The notes under the pieces were generated by a model that was not told the origin of the DNA, did not search any database, and saw only the letters and a program-made list of their open reading frames with translations. DNA of 64,000 bases from assembly GCA_021927905.1 (NCBI GenBank), contig BLLK01000040.1:434001-498000 (forward strand), in the 5' to 3' direction. How positions within the stretch are numbered: position 1 is the first letter of the stretch; every line of letters begins with the position of its first letter. Shown here piece after piece: positions 44,547 to 56,900 of the stretch. Made by a program: the position numbers and the translations under genes. The stretch comes from Chaetoceros tenuissimus (lineage: Eukaryota > Bacillariophyta > Thalassiosirophyceae > Chaetocerotales > Chaetocerotaceae).

Positions 44547-44861
44547 CTAATACTGGTGACCAGATGCCTGTGCCTTAGCTCCAAGTTCGAAATGCTTAGT
44601 TCTCTTCAAAGTCAACTGCTTCTTAGTCTTGCACTTCTTACATTCAAGACGGATAACAACCTTACGGGTAGTCTTTGCCTTCTTGTGGAAAACTGGCTTA
44701 GTTTGTCCTCCGAAACCCATCTGCTTGGAATCGTAACGACGCTTTCCTTGTGCAAAGTTGGAAGCCTTTCCAGCCTTGTACTGGGTTACCTTGTGCACTT
44801 GGTGCTTACGGCACTTCTTTCCCGCACAAAAAGTTTTACGTTCCTTTGGTACATTAACCAT
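44547..44861 (-). CDS. RPL36A: Ribosomal protein eL42 (L36a/L44)
   Basis: A complete single-exon frame of 104 residues, the usual length. It opens [12 protein letters not shown], carries the paired zinc-binding cysteines (C-A-G-K-K-C near residue 12 and C-K-K-C near residue 74), and has the highly conserved [11 protein letters not shown] and [11 protein letters not shown] blocks. The protein sits in the large cytosolic subunit near the E site. The residue after Q-T-K, known in yeast to set cycloheximide sensitivity, is Pro, the sensitive form. The minus-strand DNA just upstream ends in a pyrimidine-rich tract and TATAG, so a 5'-leader intron is possible, as in many ribosomal protein genes. 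Confidence 0.97.
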   Translation of the reverse strand: MVNVPKERKTFCAGKKCRKHQVHKVTQYKAGKASNFAQGKRRYDSKQMGFGGQTKPVFHKKAKTTRKVVIRLECKKCKTKKQLTLKRTKHFELGAKAQASGHQY

Positions 44862-45376
44862 TTTGAATCTATTGTTTTTGACTATAGTGAAAAAAGGGTT
44901 AGTTACATTGATTTAAAGACAAGTGTACATGTGTATTTTTGAAATTTGTATAAACAGATGACCTCACACAAAACAACATGTGTGTGTTTGCTCGATACCG
45001 CACAAAATCTTTTGAAGTAAAATCATTCCCTCCAATCTCCCCGTATAGAACAATTGAATTTGAAAAGGTACATATGGTGTTTTCTCTTTCGGGTTGCTGC
45101 TATCTACATACCTCGTGATGACTTTCAAAGTAGAAGAAGGGAGGTTGCTTCCAACAAGAGTTTCGTGAAGAGCTTGCGTCGTGCAACAATCAATTTCAGG
45201 TTAGTAAGAGGTACGATTCTCCTGATCCTTTATGGATAACAGTTGGAGTTTGACTGACTCGTGGTTGTTTTCGTCGTCCTTCCCCTATCTTATTTAGCTC
45301 TTTGATTAGTATATGGCTATGCATCATAATGGCTAGTGAAAGTGAAAACTACTTCTGTACCTTTCTGTACCGATGA
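44862..45376. other. Promoter side of eL42; no gene seen
   Basis: This region should hold the eL42 promoter on its left. Short plus-strand frames (for example 45054-45239) show no domain, and I leave them uncalled. Confidence 0.35.
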
Positions 45377-48300
45377 GGGGCGTTTCATACAAATTTGTAT
45401 GAAGACCCTTTTTTTCCCTTTCTTTTCCCTTTCTTTTCTTTATCTTTTTCTATATGCTTGGTTTCCCGCCTTTTTTCAAATTTTCGTCGGAGTTGCCTCA
45501 CTCATTGCTCAGCGAGCCATTTCTCGCTCAGCAAAAAACACAAGCAATCCTCATTACTTTTACACAACACGCTGAAGCAATCTCTACACTGTTGTCCACT
45601 GTTGTCATCAAATATAAAAGAGAAACTCATCATATCAAAAAGAGGTAGCAAATACAAGTGGAGTGAGATACTAGGTGGGAAAATAGTAGGTAAGTTTTAG
45701 TGCTTCATTCATAATTTTCTCAAGCTTCAGTCAAAACTAATACATCTGACATTTGCTTGTTTTTTCACTTAGGATTTCTCAAAGTCACATCTCAACAACC
45801 CCTGGTCGGATTAGCTTCAATCCTGGCTCATTTTTTTCGTCTTGAAGTCTAGTTTTCATCGTGGTAAGTTTCGTTTTCTTTACTCGTCTCCTTGTTGAGT
45901 TCTACAAGACGAAGCGTTTTGATTCCATATTTGTTCTTACCATTTTTGTTCTTTCATTAAAAAATAGGATTTCTCAGGAACTATCAGTCCAATTCACCTG
46001 AATTTTTTTTTGTTTTTCACCTCTTGGAAAGCTAAATACACTTCGGTACGTCAATATTATTCACTAAGCCTTCTTACCACTTTCGCTGCATGAAATAAGT
46101 TCTAATCATTTTTCTCTGTCAATTTTTTTCTTTTTACAGTAACCTATAAGCTCTAGTTACCTGATCCATCTTTCATTTCCCTTTGTATTATCCATATAGA
46201 TAGTGCCAAGGAGGTTCTAGCTTGTCTAGTGAAAAGCATAGTAGGCCATCTGGTTTGAGTACTGTGTTTTGCCTCCGACCGCATTGATAGGATTCTGCAA
46301 CATGTCGTTCATCGATGGGAAATATTGTCTGACCTGCTCCTGTCAGACAATAGAAAGAACAAGATACAACTCCAAAACTAATAATGGAGATTACCAAATC
46401 TCTGGTGAAGGCCTAGAATGTTCTCTCTGCAAATGCTTGATCTGCAAGGATTGCATTTCAGAGTTATCAGACCAAATTGATCCCAAAAAGAATCTCAGCA
46501 AGTACCACTCTGATACTTATCCCTTTCTTAAGGGAATCATAGATTATACTGATGGAAAACCTTTATCCAACAAGTATATTGGTCACTGCTGCATCATATC
46601 AAGGTTCTACAAGCACCGTGCTGCTCCTACTGCTCCTACTACTCCTAGTACAAAAAGGAAAAAGAACAGATCTTCCGTTCGACTAGGTGGAGCCTTTGTC
46701 CTTCCTGAGTTTGATCTGATTCTACCTACTGTAGAATGTATTCCTGATGTATTTTCTCTTGGAAGAGATGAATCTCATAAGGAGAAATGGCACTTTGTTC
46801 TAGATGAAAAGTTTGTCGAGGAGCATCTCAACGATGCTGCACCATCTACCAGTCTACCTCCAACTTGGAAAGTCGTACGTGGCTTGAAATTCAAGCTATC
46901 ACAGCCTCACAACATAGATGGCAAACCAAGCAGGAAGCCTGTAAGTTCATCTACTACTTTTTCTTTCTTTTATTTATTTCATTTGTTAACAATTTTTGTA
47001 ATAGACAAAAGTCAATATCTTCTACGTTCCACAGGTAAATGATTGCTCTTATCTGGAATCGTTTCGAGGCCACAAGGACAGATTTAAGAGTGCAGATATC
47101 AGCAGAATGGTTTACTTCGACCACAACAAACATTCTAATGATTGTGATGTTACTATCATTATTGGCATCAATAACGATAGGAAGACAGGAACTCTGCTTT
47201 TGTGTAGATTTCATCGCCTGCAGGCAAAGCTAGGTATCATTTCCGAACGACTGGATGGCGGCAGTCATTGGACTCTCATCGAATCCCATGAATGTAATAC
47301 TAGTACAATTGGAAGTGATATTTCAGATAAAGAATTCGAAATCTATGATAAATTTGTTATTGATCATAGCAATGATCATTATCAGATAGTGAAGAGAACT
47401 AAGATTACCCCTATGGAATCACCAAATTTGAATGAAAGATGGGGTGAGACGCAATCCATATTCAATCTGAAATGTACATGTAAACAAGCATCCTTCATTG
47501 TAAGAAGAAAGGCTGGGGCTATCGCCATCTATCAAAAGGGTAACCATTGTCACCAGTATGGTCTAGCGGCCAGGAATACCTCCAAGACAGGACTCCCTTC
47601 AAATTTAAAAGCATTCCTTAGACCTTTTGTAGGAATGCCTAATGCAATGAAACATGCTATTATCAAGTTAACCCTTCTTGACCCTGCAACGCAAACTGAT
47701 TTGCTACTTCCATATAAGTTTGAAGATCTAGAAGATACTTCAAGTCTCAAAGAAAAGATCAAAGGTTATCTGAAGAGAGAGAAGAAGAAAATGACATAGA
47801 TGCATATTTCTGAAAGTGATTTGATAATTGGTCCTTCCCAAAAGGACTTACTTGTATACCTCCGTAAGCATATGGTTAGTATAGAGACACTTGCGCAGCA
47901 CTGTATGACAGGTACGGCACCAAAGAATAAACTATGGATAGTATATGAAGATGTTTCAACCAATGGTAATGGTAGATTTACTCATATTACATTCCTCCAT
48001 TCCGACGCCATTGCTTTGATTAGGTCTGCTGTTCATGCCACTGCATCGCGGAGGTAAGTTACTATCTTAAACTTAGATCACTCATCCAACGTAAATGCTA
48101 ACACTTGATAATAATAGTTTTGCATTCCAATCAGAGGTTGACTATACGCACTTAGATTCAGATCATGGTCTTGTACTTGGAGTAGTTGGAACCTCTGATG
48201 CTCATCGCCGCTTCCATCCTATTATCTATGATCTAAATGTTACAGAGAATGCTGTTGGAAGTACGCGGATGCTTAAGTTAGTAGATATGTTGACCTTGTG

Positions 48301-50107
48301 CATTTCTCAAAAGCATATTACTGTACTAAAAGATGCCTCTCTAGCTTTGGAGAAGGCTGCCAATTCAAATCTTAATTTGGAGGCTAGAGATTGCTTGACT
48401 CACAAGGTTCGTTCGAAGACATGGACAAATAAGAAGGGTGTGAGTGGTACGCGTGGTTCACTTGAGACTTATATGATGAGTAAATCATGTAAGCCAATTG
48501 AAATATCTCAGTTACTATCTGTTATGTTAGCCTTAGATACTTTGCCTACAATAGAGAAGTATCAAGCAGCTGTCATTTTGCTATACAAGGATTTCGACGC
48601 ACCAAAGAAATGGTCTTTTTCTGCATCGGTAACAGTGAAAGACCATATCAAATCACATTACTTTCCATTACAGCCAAGAATAGGTCCTATTCATATGCCT
48701 GGGGAAGTACATTCATCAAATGGGCTTGAAAGAAAGTGGTACCCAACAAAGCAAAGTATTGATATCTATCGCCAGCAACAGAATCTTGGACTTGTAGAGG
48801 CTACCTTACGTGCGGTCGAAAACAGGTCAATGATCCAATGGACATCAGTTACTTACCAATCAAAACCAAAATCTACAAAGGAGCAATGGGATGTGGTTAG
48901 AGATTGTGCTTTGTATTTTCCTGCAACATTGAGGCACATGCTAGTATATAGCAATCATCAGAAGCTTGCGTTTACGGAGATGCTTGAACCAAGTTCATTG
49001 AAGAACCTTTTCGAACGACAGCAATTTCAATCACTTAGAATTTATATCCCATCCTGGGATTTCTTGGAAAAATTATATGCTGAGGCAGCAAATATTGATC
49101 TGCAGAGAATGGATGAGAATGGATGAGAATGGTAGGAAGTGGTTGAGAAATGCTCGAAATGGGAAAGAGTTGACGGAGACGATCTTATCCTCTGTTGCTG
49201 CCAACGTTGGTACTAATTTATGCAAGATGAATAGTGAACCATTAGAAAATGATGATATATATACATATCTCAAAAGACATGGTCAAAGAGGTATCAGTTT
49301 ATTTCATTACAAAAACTTACCAACTTCGCCAAGAGGAAGTGTAAGGGATATCCATAAGAAAATTAAACGTGAGCACGAACAGAGGCAAGAGTATGATAAA
49401 TGGATTGAACATGAGCAAAAGGTATCTGAAGATGGAACATCTGAGTCTAAAGCAGCATCTCCAAAAAGCAAAGGAAGTGAAAAGAAAACCAAATTGAAAG
49501 AAAAAGAACTGGGGGCTTTTCTATGTCTTTCAATACTTCGCGGAGGTTCAGATGCAATTCTTGATTCTGTCGACGACAACTATCAGTTGAAGTGTACCTG
49601 TGAAGCATTTAGAGTGGATGGAACTTGTTTTGAGTCAAAGCTATTTGGTTGGATTTTACTAAATAGAAAACCAAGAAAAGATTTCTTACCTCATATTACA
49701 GATGGTATCAATAAAGAAAGAGAAGCAATATTGGAAGTGTTTCGAAGTAGTTGTCGCCGTACGTCGCAAACACCATTAGATGCAGAGGCCCCATTGATTG
49801 ATCCAGTGCATTCTAAATAGATAACAGTATAGCATAAGACTAATAGAATATGAGTATGTGGAATATGTAGTGTTAAGATGATTAGCTTGAACTACTATTT
49901 CAATAGGTGCTGCGAAGGGTGTGTGAGTGATGTGTGAAAAAAGTTGATGTTCTTGACTGGATGGGTCTGCCAGAACCATCGCGTGAACCGGTCTGGTGAA
50001 GTCATTGCATGATTGCATGGACGGATTAATAGGGATGAAAAGGCTATTTTATGGCCTATAGTCATCCTTTGTATGGACGGCTCATAATCCTTTGTATGAA
50101 ACGACCC
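45377..50107 (+). mobile_element. MULE-type DNA transposon
   Basis: The transposase gene at 46302-49820 defines the element. Candidate ends are an inverted pair of 17 bp, 45377-45393 (GGGGCGTTTCATACAAA) and 50091-50107, which matches at 16 of 17 positions. No flanking target duplication was found by eye, so the ends are tentative. The DNA from 45394 to 46301 is pyrimidine-rich, with no gene. The transposase frame carries one in-frame stop and one frameshift, so this copy is probably inactive. Confidence 0.6.
46302..49820 (+). CDS. MULE-type transposase, two lesions
   Basis: Exons fit at 46302-46940, 47005-48053 and 48118 onward, with introns of 64 bp each. The N-terminus has a Cys cluster (Y-C-L-T-C-S-C and E-C-S-L-C-K-C). 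Near 47.47 kb, L-K-C-T-C-K-Q-A-S-F-I-V-R-R with G-N-H-C-H recalls the WRKY-GCM1/FLYWCH-type DNA-binding fold of MULE proteins. The core after 48118 has the first catalytic Asp region (E-V-D-Y-T-H-L-D-S-D-H-G) and V-H-S-S-N-G-L-E-R-K. Near the end is a SWIM-like C-T-C-E-A-F-R-V-D-G-T-C-F. An in-frame TAG at 47797 and a frameshift near 49120, beside a doubled 10-bp block (GGATGAGAAT), interrupt it. It would bind TIRs and cut and join DNA. Confidence 0.7.
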
Positions 50108-50217
50108 ACATTGTTTCCGAACTAAGGTAGTATGATCACTCTACCTGTTTAGTGGCTAATTGTAGCCGCCCTGGTATGTCAAGTACGTTGACACTCCATT
50201 GACTCTCGTGCAACGGA

Positions 50218-50406
50218 TGGGACCGATTCGTTGGTAAATATATCCACCTAGACAAATATCGCATATAAATCAGTACATATGGATTCAACAAATGAATTGA
50301 AGTATGCAACATATATATTCAAGTTTATACTAAAGCACTATGTGTTGGTTATAATGAAATTGGACTATTTTTCACTTCTAATTGTACCATACTTGAATCG
50401 GTCCCA
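50218..50406. repeat. Inverted repeat TGGGACCGATTC, MITE-like
   Basis: The 12-bp arms at 50218-50229 and 50395-50406 are exact inverse copies. A third copy of TGGGACCGATTC lies at 51232-51243 and part of it (GGGACCGAT) near 51013. This may be a very small mobile element or shared terminal motif. Confidence 0.4.
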
Positions 50407-51662
50407 TACATTGAACTCAGAAAACGGTCCTAGTATGAAAGTACGTACGTGAGAATACATGAAATACATATCTCAACAAAAAAACAGATGAAGAAGACTA
50501 CGTTTATTCATACATTTCTTTGATCATAAATCTTTGACAATAGTAAAATCTTTATATGATCTTATTTGTATTTTAGACAGAGTGCTGCATGTTTTGTGTC
50601 CTGGCTTGTATATCTTTTCAAGCGCATTTTCAATGATACCATAGTTGTCCGGTTCTTCTCGTTCTTGATGAGGACTGTAACATCATTCTTTGTACAATTA
50701 TTTCATGCTTTTCAAGTCAATTAAAATTCCTCAAAACCATATAATTTCAAACACTCTGTATCATGTCTCTACCGTACCAAAGAACATTAACTTCATTGAT
50801 AAAATGAAGAAGTAAGCGGAATATCCCTATCCACTACTGGAGGCTAACTTTTTCACATCCCCCTTGTCTTTGCCCTTCACATTGTGCTCAAAAGAACGAA
50901 TCTGATGCCCTACCCATGATAGACTCTGTTTCATATGATATCGTAGAGCTTAAGTTCAAAATGGTCCCCACGTCTGAGATCATCTAATGCTCAAAATCAA
51001 CACTTTACATTTGGGACCGATAAAACTTGGAATCGACGACAGTCCTGTCCCATATGTATTTCACCTTCGTAATCGCGTACTACATCAATTTGAACCAAAC
51101 CAAGTTACACACATGTACAAAACATGTATTAGGATGAAGTAGTTGTGTTGGATTGAGTGTTCGACTTATTTTTAGCAGTGATAATAAGTCTTGTATATGG
51201 GTCTTGTAGAAATTTTGGAGCAGTTGGAAAATGGGACCGATTCCCATTAGTCACTAAACAGGTACTGCGTATTTACTTATTTATGAAGTCTCTGCCTTCA
51301 AAAATCTACTACTACCTAGAACGAGCAAGGAAGTTGCTGAACTAGATGGAGAAACCACCGTTTTTTCTATTTTTCATATCCACTTTGGGTTAGTGTTTAG
51401 TTATCTTCTTTCAGTTGGTACTTCATCTTCTCTCCGAAAATTTCGCCGCATTTTTTTGTGTTTTTTGTGTCGATGAGGGCTCTCATTATTCATAAAACGT
51501 ATTGCTCCATTTTAATTTAAAGTATTACACTAAGCGATAGCGGCCATAGTCATACACTATCCACATATGAATTCCAACAAGTCTCTTCTATCTAGGAATC
51601 CCTGTCACTAGTTTAGAACGGTGAAATGTAGATTTGTTATAGTTATTCATTCAACTTTACAA
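50407..51662. other. Intergenic stretch before the AT-hook gene
   Basis: No coding frame is supported. It should hold the promoter of the gene starting at 51663. Confidence 0.4.
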
Positions 51663-54600
51663 ATGGAAAGAATGCTGAAATGGACAACCAAATGCATAGA
51701 CTGCATCGAAAAGCGTCGACAAATTAGATGTATGACTTATAAAGAAATGGAAGAATATGCAGAAGTGTTCATTGAATGTTGTAAAGCTACTGATTTACAT
51801 AGTGCAGGTGATTATCATGAACAGTATTTGTTACTGATACCATGGTTTGGGAAGGATGGCGAGGATGGCAAACCTGACTTTGACGTCAAAACTTTGCTCC
51901 AAGCAATGACTGGTATATTTGCCGTACAAAGAGCAAATCCAAAGACAGGTCAAATATACTTCTGGGATTTGTTGCATAACACAATACATCTATCCATCAC
52001 GAAGTTGCAATTGGATTTACTTCGAACCTTTATGAATGTTGCAGTTGTAGAAAACACAGAAAATGTATTACCAGTAGAAATTGGGATCGAATATGTTCCA
52101 AATCCTGACTCTGAAAAAAGGCGTCAACATCTTGACAAATCAGTTTATGGGATCAATCGTGTTCTAAACTATGATGAGGAGGACAAAGAACCTAAGTTAC
52201 TTGGTCAAGAAGGGAAAAACTCCTTTGAAATAATTTTTAAAGAAATTCAAAATGATTTGAATATGAAAGAAAGTAAAAGGGGGACTTTTGCACTTACTTT
52301 AGGCTACTCATCCCTGGATTCTAACGCTTACTCGGACAATAGAAGCTCCATATTGCACACTGTAAATCCAAACCTTGTGAAAAATGTAAGTGAAGTACGC
52401 AATTCTTCTATATTGCTGGTCATTCTTATTCGCCTCACTTTGAAAATACTTTTGTAGACAACTCAAATAAGTGAAAAAGCGCGTCGAGAATTTGGAAAAC
52501 TTGCTCTACATGCGTCAACAGCTGCCTTGGAAAAATTTCGTCTGGCCGACCACTTTGACTTGCCAAACACAGAAGCAGGAAATATGAGAAGGGATCTCAA
52601 GAAAGAATTTGGTAGAAAGTTGATGATGAATGATGTCAATCTAGATTCCATGAAGTTTGAAGGCATTTCTGCCTCTGTTGTTCTTAATTTGAATCATCAT
52701 CTTGATGCCCTGAATGATCCATCTGAGAATCAATCTGGAACTATAGCAATGACCCACTATCTACCTGTAAAAATTGTCGAAAACAAGAGGTTAAAGAAGC
52801 TTTTAAGAGACCTGAAATACACAGATGAGGATTCCTTTCCTTTCACGATCATTTTCTACTGTCGCAAATGCTGTAGGTCTGCTTATAATTTTGCAGAGGA
52901 AATTGAAGAAATGCAACGTGAAGATTCACCTCAGATAGAGAAAATTATTGCATTGAGCATTTTGCAAATAAAGGGCGAAAGAGATTATGATGGTCGAATT
53001 TTCGATGACCCTAGTCATACTTTTCTTGATAAAATCATTTTTCATACTCGCAAAAGTGGACAATACCCCGTGAAGCTCCAATATGATCCAATGGTAAGTA
53101 TCTACAGCGATCGCGTATCTTGTATTATACATACTTTCCATGTCATCTAACTGAAAATCAAGTCCAAATGGTCGATAGTCTTAGATATGATCCTTAGATT
53201 TGGTTGCCACTGTAACACGAATTCTAGATCTGATGCCACAGCAGGAGATGTGATCATTATTTGTCTTTTCTGTATCTTAGTAGGCATCCATGAAGCTGTA
53301 CCTTTGTTTGAGATGGAAATGGAGAAAACTGATGGGAAAATAATCCTTCTTAGAAACATGATGACTATATTGGAGGTTCAGAATATTACTCAAGAGCACA
53401 TTAACTCTTTTAAAGAATTAATTTTCAGCCATTGTGAAAAGGCTCTTGAGGTACAAAAACAAAAGGATGTGAATTCAAGAAATATCTTTTGCAACAAGTT
53501 ACAAACTACAATTGAGTCGCTCTCATTTCATCCGACCAAAGAACAAGCGATCGATTTGATTCAGGTTTTGTGCCTATGTGGAATCCTTCCTTTATCATTT
53601 TTAGATTGGTGTCCTAGCCACAACATCGAACATTTCTTCGAAGAACCTTCAAGCATTCCGGATGCTGTTTTGAGGATAAGAGAAAAACTGAAGCCTTTAT
53701 TTTATGGGTCAATGCTGCGCAATATTCTATTGGTTGCAAAAGAAACAGATACTGAAACTCAAGAAACTAAAACACCTTGTCACAACTATTACTCCTATCG
53801 TGTTCTAGCTGGAAGAATTACACAAAGATTTTTTCGACTACACTTTACTAGCCTTCTAAAGTGTCATGTAGAAATGCTTCTTCACCCGAATGTTCATGCA
53901 AAGCGAAAATCAAATGCTACTGCCACTATTGCCCTTGGTGATTGGAAAAAGTGCAAGAAAGAGAAGAAGGAGAACAGAACGAAGGGCAACAAGAATAGTC
54001 CCGTTTACTGGGAAAACGATATAGTAAAGGAATCATCACATTTAATCATCTCCACAAAATTCAAGCAATTCTTTCTTGACGAAAAAACTGAAACGACCAA
54101 AAGGAAATTGGATCATCTTACCTCGGCTAACATTTTAGGTTCTCTAGGAGATATAAGGGGGAAAGCATATGACACCTTAGCACTTTCGAAATCTAGTCCG
54201 ATTTCTTATCCTCCGACTCGGATGGATCCAGTAGCAAATGAGAAAGTTGGGAAGACTCGGAAACAACCATCCTTTCAGGAATCCATATCTGAGCCATCAT
54301 ACACTAGTACCAATCTTTCTTTCCAGAATAAAGCCGCATCGTTCAAACAACCCAAAGGAAGACCACCAAAGGGCAAAAGTTGGGATAGTGTAAATGGAGT
54401 CTGGGTACTGCAAGTTGCTGGGACTCCAAACCTACCAAGCAAAGATGCTGACACTTCTAAGAAAAGTGGTAATGTACCAAACAAAGAACCTGGAATTTTT
54501 CCCAAACCACGGGGAAGACCGAGGTTGAATTGTACATGGGATAGTACGAATGGAAAATGGATCCCAAATAATGATAACCAACAAATGAGTAAACAGAAAT

Positions 54601-56900
54601 CAAAGATTATTCTCAGAGACTCTGTGGAGATCAAGATAATTTTAAATGGAGGATATGTGCAGAGTGTTCCAAAGATGAAATATTACGGTTCTTGGCCTGA
54701 TGAAAAATCGAATGGAAGAGTTCGCAAAGCATCAGAAAATTCAAGTCCAGGTCGTTTCAAGAGACCTAGAGGACGAGCTAGATTAGGTATGAGCTGGAAC
54801 TCTAGGATCGGAAAATGGGTTAAAGGTGGAAACAAAAAGCCTGCTCCTCCTACATCAATATCGCCATTCAAGGAGAAAGTAGATTACCTAACTCCATTGG
54901 ACTCAGAATCCAACAAAAGAACTAGAACAAGAAGAAGCGAATATACTTTTCAACTGAATCTTGCCCGAGCATTGGATGAATCAAGGACCCTAGCATCGAA
55001 GAAAGCATATGAAGAAATATTGGAAACATCGAATGAAAACAATGCTTCAGGTAATTTGAAAAGAGGTGAAGAGAAGAATGTTTCGGATAATCTAAAGAAA
55101 GATGAAGAGAAGAATGGTTCAGGTCATTCAAAGAGTTGTGAAGAGAATAATGGTAAAGGAGACAATGTAAACAATTCAGTCAGGACGGAAGAGGAGTTAG
55201 ATGAAATTAACAACACAAATGGAGGTACTGACCATGAATTGAATGATTTATCACACCAAGCTCATTCAAGTCCTATGAAAAAGACAAACATGTTTGGAAA
55301 CACATCGTTTGATGGGGTGAAAGAGTCGATATCATTTGCAAACTCAAACCATGGTATCACAACTCCTACGATCGATCAGCTCTCATTGAATGCTTCACCT
55401 CTCAATTATCACATGATGCCTGTGCTTTTTTCAGTAGAAGAATTGAATAAAGACAATGAAAAGAATTATGATTTCCATCATCCATCCACTAGAAATTCTT
55501 CTTCGGGAATCGATCAACAGTCGTCGTCGTCGTCAAACAGTGCACAGTGGGAGATACCCTCATCTAGAGAGCAGAATATGGATACAGAGGAATTGACAAG
55601 TCCTGCTATTCGACTTCTTCGGAATGTGAAAACTCTTAGCCCTTGCAGAAACCATGAAGCCTTGACTCGCATAGCTGTCGCAAATCAGTTTGTTCGTCTC
55701 TGTCATTCTCCAATTCTTATTTCCAGAGAACAATCTCCTCAAAACAATACCGCAACTACTAGAAATTACGACGGTCAAATCCCTAATTTTGACACAAATC
55801 AGTTTGTTCGTCTCTGTCATTCTCCAATTCTTATTTCCAGAGAACAATCTCCTCAAAACAATACTGCAACTACTAGAAATTACGACGGTCAAATCCCTAA
55901 TTTTGACACAAATCAGTTTGTTCGTCTCTGTCATTCTCCAATTCTTATTTCCAGAGAACAATCTCCTCAAAACAATACCGCAACTACTAGAAATTGCAAC
56001 GGTCAAATCCCTGATCTTGACAATTCTTTGTTTTCCGGTTCAGCTATTGTCAACCCACCTTCTCAACCATCCTCTGCACCTGCAGTTTGGATTTCTCCCA
56101 GACCATCCTCCGAACTACCAGCGATTGGTACTGAGAAACTATCCTTTACAACTGCATCAAATCATGGCCGTACTATTTCCACTGCTGCTCATAATAATAA
56201 TTTACTTCAACCACGTCTTAGTTTAGGTGCCTTGCAAAAGCGATCTCCTACTCGTGAAATAGGAAGACAACAGATCACAGCTGCAGCAAACCCAGCTTCT
56301 ACAATTGAACAACAAGATCGAGCTCTTTTGGAAAGACCTCAAGCACCTCCTGTCATTATGAATCCAGCTCCTATAAATCAACCTCGCCCCCCTGTAGTAG
56401 AAGTGTACATTCCAAGAAACCAAGCTGAGCGTCAGCCTAATGGACAAGAAAGAGAAGGAGAGCTTGGTGAGGTTCCTATAGGCCACGAAGACAAACAACA
56501 ACATCCCATGGTGCAAGAACCAGAAGCAGCTCCAAAACAAGAACGAAACCATGAACCTGTAGAAGTACCTTTCCAAGAAAGAAATAATCAAGATAAAGCA
56601 GTTCAAGACTCAGACACCGAATCCAATGGCAATATGTCATATTCTACAGGCAGTGTAATCACGTACAGTAGTATTGATAACTTTGTATTTAAAAGTGGAT
56701 GGGGATGTGAATACGATAGCGATGATAGTACTCAGTCAGGAGTTGTAGAGCCTCATGAGGCTGCCCGTTTAAGAAACCTAGAACGACAAGAACGAAAACG
56801 TCAAGAACGATTACAAGAACACCAGCGGCAACAACACAAAATCAACGAAATATGCAGAACGTTTAATTGCAATGATTTAACAGTTAATGTTTTTGATTGA
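51663..56900 (+). CDS. Large AT-hook/W-x-W repeat protein, unknown role
   Basis: Three exons fit: 51663-52385, 52458-53093 and 53163-56900, with introns of 72 and 69 bp and phase 0 at both joins, giving about 1,698 residues. Residues 1-840 look folded and helical and have a Cys-rich patch (F-Y-C-R-K-C-C) near the exon 2 end and a hydrophobic stretch (I-I-I-C-L-F-C-I-L-V-G-I) near 483. Three modules near residues 850, 900 and 986 share P-[KR]-G-R-[PA] then five residues then W-[DN]-S-x-x-G-x-W, an AT-hook-like grip followed by a short Trp motif with identical spacing. Three 38-residue repeats lie near 1294-1407. The C-terminus is a Gln/Glu/Arg coiled coil. DNA binding in the nucleus is likely but inferred. 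I know no named family. Confidence 0.65.
55683..56024 (+). repeat. Three 114-bp tandem repeats in the coding sequence
   Basis: Units start at 55683, 55797 and 55911 (N-Q-F-V-R-L-C-H-S-P each time). The DNA is nearly identical between units, with the third diverging at its end. The length is a multiple of three, so the frame is kept. This repeat also creates long open frames on other strands that are not genes. Confidence 0.92.

Noticed and set aside
44457-44942. 161-codon plus-strand frame over eL42
   Set aside because: Antisense of the ribosomal protein gene.
45336-45700. Three overlapping small plus-strand frames
   Set aside because: Pyrimidine-rich DNA giving Phe/Leu/Ser text, with no domain; likely the non-coding leader of the MULE.
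55560-56226. Long frames on both strands over the 114-bp repeats
   Set aside because: A repeat length divisible by three keeps any frame open. The supported gene is the plus-strand exon 3.
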